A stretch of 12,035 nt of DNA, taken from positions 1 through 12,035 of the forward strand of contig CAYGBW010000116.1 of the NCBI GenBank assembly GCA_964348185.1, in the 5' to 3' direction. Source of the stretch: CAYGBW01 sp964348185 (GTDB lineage Bacteria; Desulfobacterota; BSN033; WVXP01). The translations under genes were made by a program, and so were the position numbers. The notes below the pieces were generated by a model that worked only from the letters and a program-made list of their open reading frames with translations, was not told where the DNA came from and did no database searches. Positions 5,207 to 12,035 of this stretch are shown here, piece after piece. How positions within the stretch are numbered: position 1 is the first letter of the stretch; the number at the start of each line of letters is the position of its first letter.

Positions 5207-7108
5207 ATGGCAAAGGCAGTTGGAATCGATTTGGGCACCACCAATTCGGTGGTTGCTGTTATGGAAGGGGGAAAGCCCACCGTCATTGCCAATGCTGAGG
5301 GTTCCAGAACCACGCCGTCTGTGGTAGCCTTTACCCGGGACGGGCAGCGGCTTGTGGGACAGATTGCGAAACGGCAGGCGGTTTTGAATCCCGAAAACAC
5401 GATCCATTCGGCAAAGCGCTTTATCGGAAGAAAATCCAGCGAGGTATCGTCGGAGAGCCGGAACGTGTCCTATAAGGTAGTGACGGGCAAAGACGGGGTT
5501 GTCCGTTTTGATATCATGGGCAAGTCTTATGCCCCTGAAGAGGTCTCGGCCCAGGTGCTCAGAAAACTCGTGGATGACGCATCAAAATACCTCGGCGAGA
5601 AGGTCAGAGATGTCGTGATCACTGTGCCTGCCTATTTCAATGACGCCCAGCGACAGGCCACCAAAGATGCGGGGACCATTGCGGGTCTCAATGTTCTGAG
5701 GATTATCAACGAACCAACGGCAGCCTCTCTAGCCTACGGCGTGGACAAGAAGAAGAGCGAAAAGGTCCTGGTCTTTGACTTTGGAGGAGGAACCTTTGAC
5801 GTTTCAATCCTTGACGTGGGCGAGGGCGTGGTGGAAGTCAAGGCGACCAGCGGCGATACCCACCTCGGGGGAGATGACCTCGACAAACGTATCGTGGACT
5901 GGCTCGCTACGGAGTTCAATAACAGTTATGGGATCGATCTGAGGCGGGACAAACAGGCCCTTCAGAGACTCTATGAAGCAGCGGAGAAAGCCAAATGTGA
6001 GCTCTCGAGCACGGTGGAGACGTCGATCAACCTGCCCTTCATCACGGCAGACGCCTCGGGTCCGAAACATCTGGAGATGAAGCTCACCCGGGCAAAGTTC
6101 GAGGATCTGACGCGGGATCTGATCGAGCGACTGGCCGGTCCTTTCCATCAGGCCCTGAAAGATGCGAAGATGACCGCTCAGGACATCGATGAGGTTGTTC
6201 TCGTTGGGGGGTCGACACGTATTCCTGCAGTGCAGGATCTGGTGAGACGGCTATCAGGCGGTAAAGAGGCCAATCAGTCGGTCAACCCAGACGAGGTGGT
6301 GGCCGTGGGGGCGGCTGTCCAGGCGGGTGTCCTGCAGGGAGAGGTCCAAGACGTGCTGCTTCTCGACGTGATTCCCCTTTCCCTGGGCGTTGAGACGCTC
6401 GGTGGGGTGATGACCCGGATCATCGACCGGAACACCACGATTCCTGTCCGGAAAAGCCAGATTTTCACCACGGCTGAAGACAATCAGGTGGCGGTGGATA
6501 TCCATGTGCTCCAGGGAGAAAGGGAAATGGCCAATAACAACCGCACCTTGGGTTTGTTCAAACTCGAGGGAATTCCGCCAGCCCCAAGAGGGGTCCCCCA
6601 GATTGAGGTGACCTCCGACATCGATGCCAATGGGATTCTCAATGTGAGCGCAAAAGACATCGCTACGGGAAAAGAGCAGAAAATTACCATCTCGGGTTCC
6701 ACAAGTCTCTCCAAAGAAGAGATTGAAGCCATGGTCCGGGAGGGCGAGGCTCACAGCGCCGAGGATAAGAAACGGCGAGAAAAGGTGGAGGTGGTCAACC
6801 AGGCAGACAGCCTGGCCTATCAGGTCGAGCGGCAGCTCAAGGACCTGGGCGATAAGGTCCCTCCTCACGAAAAAGGGCGGTGTGAACAGCTTATCGGTGA
6901 AATCCGGCAGGCGATCAAGGAGGACGCACCGGTACAAAGGCTGCAGTTGCTGATCAGCGATCTCCAGCAGGCAGCTCATGGCATGAGTGCAGCCGCCTAT
7001 CGACAGAACACCGGAGGGTCATCCGCCCAGCAGGGGTCCTCGGGTAAGGCTCGATCTCCAGAGACGGATGGGGACGTGATCGATGCAGAATTCGTAGAAG
7101 AAGCGTAA
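5207..7108 (+). CDS. dnaK: chaperone DnaK (Hsp70)
   Basis: This cytoplasmic ATP-dependent foldase has 633 residues, the standard length. The nucleotide-binding domain shows phosphate loop 1 GIDLGTTNS (6-14), phosphate loop 2 VFDFGGGTFD (189-198) and the adenosine loop VGGSTRIP (333-340). The hydrophobic linker VLLLDV leads into the substrate-binding beta domain (PLSLGVETLGG, HVLQGERE, PRGVPQIEV). A helical lid follows, then a Gly/Ser/Gln-rich tail ending GDVIDAEFVEEA, the bacterial DnaK C-terminal signature. The ATG has an AAGGAGG (5191-5197) nine bases upstream. Neither grpE nor dnaJ flanks it; the neighbours are hsp20 and clpB instead. This could be the main DnaK or a paralogue in an organism with a separate grpE-dnaK-dnaJ locus. 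Confidence 0.98.
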   Translation: MAKAVGIDLGTTNSVVAVMEGGKPTVIANAEGSRTTPSVVAFTRDGQRLVGQIAKRQAVLNPENTIHSAKRFIGRKSSEVSSESRNVSYKVVTGKDGVVRFDIMGKSYAPEEVSAQVLRKLVDDASKYLGEKVRDVVITVPAYFNDAQRQATKDAGTIAGLNVLRIINEPTAASLAYGVDKKKSEKVLVFDFGGGTFDVSILDVGEGVVEVKATSGDTHLGGDDLDKRIVDWLATEFNNSYGIDLRRDKQALQRLYEAAEKAKCELSSTVETSINLPFITADASGPKHLEMKLTRAKFEDLTRDLIERLAGPFHQALKDAKMTAQDIDEVVLVGGSTRIPAVQDLVRRLSGGKEANQSVNPDEVVAVGAAVQAGVLQGEVQDVLLLDVIPLSLGVETLGGVMTRIIDRNTTIPVRKSQIFTTAEDNQVAVDIHVLQGEREMANNNRTLGLFKLEGIPPAPRGVPQIEVTSDIDANGILNVSAKDIATGKEQKITISGSTSLSKEEIEAMVREGEAHSAEDKKRREKVEVVNQADSLAYQVERQLKDLGDKVPPHEKGRCEQLIGEIRQAIKEDAPVQRLQLLISDLQQAAHGMSAAAYRQNTGGSSAQQGSSGKARSPETDGDVIDAEFVEEA

Positions 7109-7109
7109 G

Positions 7110-7202
7110 ATGGCGAACGTGGTGGAGAAGACAACCCGGTCCACGATGATGATTGGGCCCGACGGTTCGTTGGCGGCTGCGGGCGGAAATGGAGCCGAAT
7201 GA
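7110..7202 (+). CDS. possible 30-residue ORF between dnaK and clpB
   Basis: An ATG one base after the dnaK stop opens 30 codons ending at TGA 7200-7202 (starts MANVVEKTTR, contains MIGPDGSLAAAGG). I do not recognise it. There is no clear ribosome site beyond the purines at the end of dnaK, although coupling to dnaK termination is possible. The Gly/Ala-rich end is low-complexity. It may well be chance. Confidence 0.15.
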   Translation: MANVVEKTTRSTMMIGPDGSLAAAGGNGAE

Positions 7203-7210
7203 GGGTCTCT

Positions 7211-7241
7211 CTTGAAAGACTCTGAAAGGCGCGCGCAATTT
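7211..7241 (+). promoter_or_regulatory. possible heat-shock (sigma32-like) promoter of clpB
   Basis: CTTGAAA (7211-7217) exactly matches the heat-shock -35. Sixteen bases later CGCAATTT (7234-7241) matches CCCCATTT at six of eight positions if all bases are scored. A start near 7248 gives a leader of about 30 nt with GGGGGAGGG (7265-7273) before the clpB ATG. The remainder of the 171-bp gap holds only the doubtful small ORF. Confidence 0.35.
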
Positions 7242-7279
7242 GTTTTTCCTGGAAAGCAATCGAAGGGGGAGGGATATCC

Positions 7280-9925
7280 ATGGACATAAACCGAATGACC
7301 GAAAAAACGCAGGAGGCCGTTCAGTCTGCCCAGGCAATTGCGGCCCGGTTCGGTCATCAGCAGATCGACCCTGAGCATCTCCTTCTGGCTCTGCTGGAAC
7401 AGCGAGAAGGTCTTATACCGAGACTCCTGACGACCATGGGCGTTTCAGCGCAAGGGATTAAAACTTCTCTCGAGAACCATCTGAGAGGACTTCCCCAGGT
7501 GTCAGGGACAGGCGCCGGTCAGATGTATGCAAGCCAGAGGCTGGGCAGACTTCTTGACTCGGCTGATCAAGAGTCACAAAAGCTCAAGGACGACTACATC
7601 AGCGTTGAGCATTTGCTGTTGGCCATCATCGAGGAGGGAACCTCCAGCCCGGTGGGCCAGATTCTCTCCCGGGCCGGAGTCTCCCGGGAAGCCCTGATGA
7701 AAGCCCTGGCTTCGGTGCGGGGGCATCAGCGCGTAACGAGTCAGACCCCAGAGGATACCTACCAGCCGTTGGAGCGCTACGGTCGAGATCTGACCAATAT
7801 GGCAGCCCATGGAAAGCTCGATCCCGTTATCGGCAGGGATGAGGAGATCCGAAGGGTCGTCCAGATCCTTTCCCGGAGGACGAAGAATAATCCGGTCCTG
7901 ATTGGGGAGCCCGGGGTCGGCAAAACGGCTATTGTGGAGGGCCTCGCCCTGAGAATGGTTCGGGGAGACATCCCTGAGGGCCTGAAGAATCGTCGCCTCG
8001 TTGCTCTTGACATGGGATCCCTGATTGCCGGTGCCAAGTATCGAGGCGAGTTTGAGGAACGGCTGAAGGCTGTCCTCAAGGAGATTCAGGAGTCCGAGGG
8101 CCATATCATCCTCTTTATCGATGAGCTTCATACGGTGGTAGGTGCCGGGGCTGCTGAGGGAGCCATGGATGCAAGCAATATCTTGAAACCCATGCTGGCA
8201 AGGGGGGAACTGCACTGCATCGGGGCCACCACGCTCAACGAGTACCGAAAACACGTTGAAAAGGACAAGGCTCTTGAACGGAGATTCCAGACCGTCGTTA
8301 TCAATCAGCCGACTGTGGAGGATACCATATCCATCCTCAGGGGATTGAAGGAGCGTTATGAGGTTCACCATGGCGTGCGGATCAAAGACGGAGCCCTGAT
8401 TGCGGCAGCGGTTCAGAGCGATCGATATATCTCCGACCGGTTTCTTCCGGACAAGGCCATTGACCTCGTCGACGAGGCCGCGGCTAAACTCAGGACAGAG
8501 ATCGACAGCATGCCGTCGGAGCTCGACGAGATCACCCGCAGAATTATGCAGTTGGAGATCGAGCGGGAGGGCCTGAAAAGGGAGAAAGATGCTCCCTCCA
8601 GAGAGAGGCTGAAGAAGTTGGAAAAGGATCTGGCCGATCTCAAGGGTCACGGTGACTCTCTGAAGGCTCAGTGGCAGATTGAAAAGGAGGCGATTGCCTC
8701 CATCCGTTCCCTGAAAAAGGAGATCGAGCAGCTCAAAATTCAGGTTGAGCAGGCCGAAAGGGCATACGATCTCAATCGCGCCGCAGAACTCAAATACGGA
8801 AAGCTTGCAACGCTCGAGAAGGAACTCAAGAAAGAGGAGGCAGGGCTGGAGGCCAAGAAGGGCGAGAAGAGTCTGCTGAAAGAAGAGGTGGAGGAAGAAG
8901 ACATCGCTGAGGTGGTGTGCCGTTGGACAGGCATTCCGGTGAGTAAACTGATGGAAGGGGAGCGTCAGAAGCTTCTGAGACTCGAGGAAGAGATTCACAA
9001 ACGACTCGTCGATCAGAACGAGGCGGTCCGCCTGGTTTCGGATGCTGTCCTCCGAGCTCGGTCAGGCATCAAAGATCCCAATCGCCCCATCGGAAGCTTT
9101 ATCTTCCTGGGGCCGACAGGAGTGGGCAAGACAGAGCTCGCCCGATCCCTCGCGGAATGTCTCTTTGACGACGAACAGGCCATGATCCGAATCGACATGT
9201 CCGAGTATTTGGAGAAGCACACCGTGGCCCGGCTCATCGGAGCCCCCCCCGGGTATGTGGGCTATGAGGAAGGGGGACAGCTGACAGAAGCGGTTCGGCG
9301 AAAGCCCTATTCGGTGATCCTCTTTGACGAGATCGAAAAGGCGCATCACGATGTGTTCAACATCCTGCTCCAGATCCTGGATGATGGGCGACTGACAGAC
9401 TCCCACGGGAGGACCGTGGATTTCAAAAACACCGTGATCATCATGACCTCCAACATCGGGAGCCAGTTCATCCTCGACATGAGTCCAGGGGAGGGTGGGT
9501 ATGAAGCCATGAAGCGAAAAGTCCTGGAGGCTCTTCGTCTCCAGTTTCGACCGGAGTTTCTCAACCGGGTGGACGATCTCGTCGTATTCAGAACACTGAC
9601 CGAAGACCATCTGGAGGCGATTGTTGAGATCCAGGTGAATCGTCTGAGAAAACGGCTCGACGATCGAGGCATCACTCTCGAAATGGATCGAGAGGTGAAG
9701 AAACACCTCGCCCGGGTGGGATACGATCCGGTCTTTGGGGCTCGGCCCTTAAAGCGAGCTGTCCAGAGGGAGCTGGAAACACCCATGGCCAGAGAGATCC
9801 TGGAGGGGACGATCCAGGACAACAGCCGGGTAGGGGCGGCGTTGGAGGGAGAGCAGATTGTTTTCCGCACGGTGGCAATCGGAGACAGTCGTGAGACAGT
9901 CGCCGCAGCGGCCGGCGTCTCTTAG
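7280..9925 (+). CDS. clpB: ATP-dependent disaggregase ClpB (Hsp100)
   Basis: This 881-residue chaperone forms a hexamer that threads aggregated proteins and works with DnaK; the family is usually about 860 residues. The N-terminal Clp repeat domain (1-145) includes IDPEHLLLALLEQ. NBD1 has Walker A GEPGVGKT (209-216) and Walker B ILFIDE (Asp281, Glu282). The charged coiled-coil middle domain at about 405-525 separates ClpB from ClpA and ClpC. NBD2 has GPTGVGKT (611-618) and VILFDE (Asp683, Glu684), with the pore loop GYVGYEEGG between them. The tail after about 855 is a little longer than usual and ends in an Ala-rich stretch. A purine-rich site (7265-7273) precedes the ATG. The second hsp20 and lon follow closely, suggesting one transcript. 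Confidence 0.97.
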   Translation: MDINRMTEKTQEAVQSAQAIAARFGHQQIDPEHLLLALLEQREGLIPRLLTTMGVSAQGIKTSLENHLRGLPQVSGTGAGQMYASQRLGRLLDSADQESQKLKDDYISVEHLLLAIIEEGTSSPVGQILSRAGVSREALMKALASVRGHQRVTSQTPEDTYQPLERYGRDLTNMAAHGKLDPVIGRDEEIRRVVQILSRRTKNNPVLIGEPGVGKTAIVEGLALRMVRGDIPEGLKNRRLVALDMGSLIAGAKYRGEFEERLKAVLKEIQESEGHIILFIDELHTVVGAGAAEGAMDASNILKPMLARGELHCIGATTLNEYRKHVEKDKALERRFQTVVINQPTVEDTISILRGLKERYEVHHGVRIKDGALIAAAVQSDRYISDRFLPDKAIDLVDEAAAKLRTEIDSMPSELDEITRRIMQLEIEREGLKREKDAPSRERLKKLEKDLADLKGHGDSLKAQWQIEKEAIASIRSLKKEIEQLKIQVEQAERAYDLNRAAELKYGKLATLEKELKKEEAGLEAKKGEKSLLKEEVEEEDIAEVVCRWTGIPVSKLMEGERQKLLRLEEEIHKRLVDQNEAVRLVSDAVLRARSGIKDPNRPIGSFIFLGPTGVGKTELARSLAECLFDDEQAMIRIDMSEYLEKHTVARLIGAPPGYVGYEEGGQLTEAVRRKPYSVILFDEIEKAHHDVFNILLQILDDGRLTDSHGRTVDFKNTVIIMTSNIGSQFILDMSPGEGGYEAMKRKVLEALRLQFRPEFLNRVDDLVVFRTLTEDHLEAIVEIQVNRLRKRLDDRGITLEMDREVKKHLARVGYDPVFGARPLKRAVQRELETPMAREILEGTIQDNSRVGAALEGEQIVFRTVAIGDSRETVAAAAGVS

Positions 9926-9927
9926 GG

Positions 9928-9939
9928 GAATGATCATTC
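9928..9939. repeat. 12-bp perfect palindrome after clpB
   Basis: GAATGATCATTC is a perfect palindrome three bases after the clpB stop and before the second hsp20 ribosome site. It could be an operator half-pair or chance; its role is unknown. Confidence 0.25.
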
Positions 9940-9962
9940 TCCAGGGAGAAACGGAGAGGAAC

Positions 9963-10334
9963 ATGGAAGATTATATCGGGCGTTATGGAAACCTTTCAGC
10001 AACTGTCTGGGAGCCTGCGGCTGACATCTATGAGAACGAAAAGCAGGTGATGATCCTTGTGGACATGGCTGGAGTGGATCCCGATCGAGTGAGGATTACC
10101 CTGGAAAACCGGTGCATCCTCATCACTGGGGAAAGGCCAAGGCCGTCTCCCCCGGGGGTGGTAAGAATCCACCAGATGGAAATCGATGCCGGCTTGTTCG
10201 AAAGACGGATTCCCCTTCCCGGTCCCGTGGATTTCGACAGCAGTCAATGCACTTACAAAAACGGGCTCCTACGAATCGTGCTTCCGAAGAAGCCTAGACA
10301 GGGGACCATCCAGATTTTCGTAGAATCGGAATAA
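9963..10334 (+). CDS. small heat-shock protein, Hsp20 family (second, compact)
   Basis: This 123-residue protein is nearly all alpha-crystallin domain, with only about 17 residues of N-terminal arm. It therefore probably forms smaller oligomers than the first Hsp20 or assembles with it. Motifs are VDMAGVDPDRVRITL (33-47), ILITGERP (52-59) and the terminal strand GLLRIVLP (101-108). A short tail contains IQI. The two Hsp20s are clearly divergent in sequence, so this is not a recent duplicate. The ATG at 9963 has GGAG (9953-9956) six bases upstream; in-frame ATGs at 9858 (inside clpB) and 9930 have no proper site. It lies 37 bp after clpB and 14 bp before lon. Confidence 0.93.
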   Translation: MEDYIGRYGNLSATVWEPAADIYENEKQVMILVDMAGVDPDRVRITLENRCILITGERPRPSPPGVVRIHQMEIDAGLFERRIPLPGPVDFDSSQCTYKNGLLRIVLPKKPRQGTIQIFVESE

Positions 10335-10348
10335 CAGAGGAGAAGAAC

Positions 10349-12035
10349 ATGGCTGAACAAGTTGCAGCAGTAAGGCACGGTGAGCATGAGATTCCGTCTG
10401 AACTACCGGTGTTGCCCGTTAAAGGTATGGTTCTCTTCCCCGAAATGGCCATCCCCGTCTTGGTGGGAAAGGACAGTTCCAAGAGGCTTGTCGACGAGGC
10501 TTTGGTGGGTGACCGACTGGTATTCACCGTTTCTCTCAAAAATCAATCGGTGGAAGATCCGGCCCCGAGCGATCTCTATGCCATTGGAACGGTTTCCCAG
10601 ATTGTCAAGAAGATCACCCTTCCGAACGATGCCTATCAGGTCATCATCCGGGGAATCAAGAAGGCAAGCATTTTTGAGTATTCTCAAACAGCGCCCTATC
10701 TTCAGGCCAAGATTCTGGTTGTGGAAGAGGACCTGAAGCAGGACAAAGAGACAGAGGCCATGATTCTGAACATCCGAAAGCTCTTTCAGAGGGTTATTGA
10801 GCTTTCTTCACTCCCCCCAGAACTGGGACTCATTGTCATGAATGTTGATGATCCGACCAGCCTGGCCTCGCTGGTGGCCTCCAATCTCGACGTTTCCGTG
10901 GAGCAAAAGCAGCAACTCCTGGAGATCACTCACCTGAAGGACGCTCTGGAAAAGGTAACGATACTGCTGAACCAGCAGGTAGAGAAGCTCGAGCTAAGCG
11001 TGGATATTCAGAAGAAGATTCAGGAGGGTATGAACAAAACCCAGAGAGAATTCCTTTTGCGGGAGCAACTCAAGGCCATCCAGAAGGAACTCGGGGAAGG
11101 GGACGAGAAAACCGCTGAAATATCAGAGTTGAAAAAGCGGATCGAAGATGCCGGGCTCCCCGAAGAGGCTAGAGAGGTCGCGGGGAAAGAGCTGGATCGT
11201 CTCTCGAAGATGTCGCCTGCAGCCGCAGAATACACCGTATCGAGGACCTATCTCGACTGGATTCTGGATCTTCCCTGGTCCGTGTCAACAGATGATAATC
11301 TGGACCTTGACCGAGCCGAGCAGATCCTCAACGAGGATCATTACGGCCTTGAGCGGGTGAAAAAGCGGATCCTGGAGTACCTGGCTGTCCGGAAGTTGAA
11401 GGCAGATAGTCGGGGCCCCATCCTCTGCTTCGTCGGACCCCCTGGCGTTGGGAAAACCTCCCTGGGCCAGTCCATTGCCCGGACCATGGGAAGAAGGTTT
11501 GTCAGACTGTCTCTCGGTGGGGTCAGAGATGAGGCCGAGATTCGGGGCCACCGCAGGACCTATGTAGGAGCCCTACCTGGGCGGATTATCCAGGGAATCA
11601 AGAAAGCGGGGGCCCGCAACCCGGTATTTATGCTGGACGAGGTGGACAAGATAGGCGTTGATTTCAGAGGGGATCCTTCGTCGGCCCTCTTGGAGGTTCT
11701 CGATCCGGAGCAGAACCACGCCTTTTCGGACCATTATCTTGAAATTCCGTTTGATCTCTCGAGAGTGATGTTTATCACCACAGCCAACATCCTGGAAACA
11801 ATTCCTCCTCCCCTGAGAGACCGTATGGAGATAATTGGACTGCCAGGATATATAGAGGACGAAAAGCTGGAGATTGCTCGGAAGTATTTGGTTCCGAGAC
11901 AGTTGGAACAGAACGGGTTGAGTGGGGATCTCCTCCGTTTTGAGGATGAGGCCATCCGGACCATCATCAATTCGTACACCCGTGAGGCCGGCGTGCGAAA
12001 TCTGGAAAGGGAGATCGCCTCAGTCTGCAGGGCCG
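10349..12035 (+). CDS. lon: ATP-dependent protease Lon, 5' part (runs off the window)
   Basis: This cytoplasmic hexameric AAA+ serine protease degrades damaged and regulatory proteins. The first 562 codons are open to the window end. The N-terminal LON substrate domain (about 19-205) begins LPVLPVKGMVLFPEMAIPV. It is followed by a coiled-coil linker containing the conserved FLLREQLKAIQKELGE. The AAA+ module has Walker A GPPGVGKTS (363-371), RRFVRLSLGGVRDEAEIRGH, Walker B VFMLDEVDK (426-434) and TANILETIPPPLRDRME with the Arg finger region. The Ser-Lys protease domain lies beyond the edge. ATG 10349 has GAGGAG (10337-10342) six bases upstream. With 14 bp separating it from hsp20 it is probably the last or next-to-last gene of a clpB-hsp20-lon transcript. 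Some bacteria carry two Lons; whether this is the only copy cannot be seen. Confidence 0.96.
   Translation, partial: MAEQVAAVRHGEHEIPSELPVLPVKGMVLFPEMAIPVLVGKDSSKRLVDEALVGDRLVFTVSLKNQSVEDPAPSDLYAIGTVSQIVKKITLPNDAYQVIIRGIKKASIFEYSQTAPYLQAKILVVEEDLKQDKETEAMILNIRKLFQRVIELSSLPPELGLIVMNVDDPTSLASLVASNLDVSVEQKQQLLEITHLKDALEKVTILLNQQVEKLELSVDIQKKIQEGMNKTQREFLLREQLKAIQKELGEGDEKTAEISELKKRIEDAGLPEEAREVAGKELDRLSKMSPAAAEYTVSRTYLDWILDLPWSVSTDDNLDLDRAEQILNEDHYGLERVKKRILEYLAVRKLKADSRGPILCFVGPPGVGKTSLGQSIARTMGRRFVRLSLGGVRDEAEIRGHRRTYVGALPGRIIQGIKKAGARNPVFMLDEVDKIGVDFRGDPSSALLEVLDPEQNHAFSDHYLEIPFDLSRVMFITTANILETIPPPLRDRMEIIGLPGYIEDEKLEIARKYLVPRQLEQNGLSGDLLRFEDEAIRTIINSYTREAGVRNLEREIASVCRA

Noticed and set aside
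7574..8998. 474-codon ORF on the minus strand inside clpB
   Set aside because: A long antisense frame is favoured by the codon bias of clpB. It has no start signals and no recognisable motifs.

Overview
The window reads as a piece of an anaerobic bacterial chromosome. A ferredoxin-type 2-oxoacid oxidoreductase operon and a probable selenoprotein fit a strict anaerobe. The style of the heat-shock proteins and the small anaerobe-type genes suggest Desulfobacterota (former Deltaproteobacteria), but nothing here fixes the taxonomy and this is inference.

Left part (minus strand, 91-2675): a two-gene operon for a 2-oxoacid:acceptor oxidoreductase. It has a fused gamma-alpha subunit followed by a beta subunit, with a 4-bp ATGA overlap. 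A good sigma70-type promoter (TTGCCC-N17-TATAAT) lies just upstream. The beta subunit has Gln at the position of one of the four expected [4Fe-4S] cysteines.

Divergent gene (plus strand, 2825-3826): an exported or membrane-anchored rhodanese-thioredoxin fusion interrupted by one in-frame TGA at 3212-3214. Rhodanese homology continues in the same frame directly across the TGA. The TGA sits where a rhodanese subgroup has a loop cysteine, and a stem-loop with the spacing of a bacterial SECIS follows it. I read this as a selenocysteine-containing rhodanese-thioredoxin protein (Sec130, then a CNSC thioredoxin motif at 224-227). It is the most interesting item in the window.

Middle (3827-4642): a small single-domain GDT1/UPF0016 membrane protein gene on the minus strand, convergent with the selenoprotein gene. 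Next comes a gene-free stretch holding a 203-bp element bounded by perfect 17-bp inverted repeats (MITE-like), a further stem-loop, and the promoter of the next gene.

Right part (plus strand, 4643-12035): a proteostasis island in the order hsp20, dnaK, clpB, hsp20, lon, with lon cut by the window end. The genes make a holdase (two small heat-shock proteins), a foldase (DnaK), a disaggregase (ClpB) and a protease (Lon). clpB, the second hsp20 and lon are tightly spaced and probably co-transcribed. CTTGAA/CTTGAG elements resembling the -35 of heat-shock sigma32 promoters precede hsp20, dnaK and clpB. No grpE or dnaJ is present.
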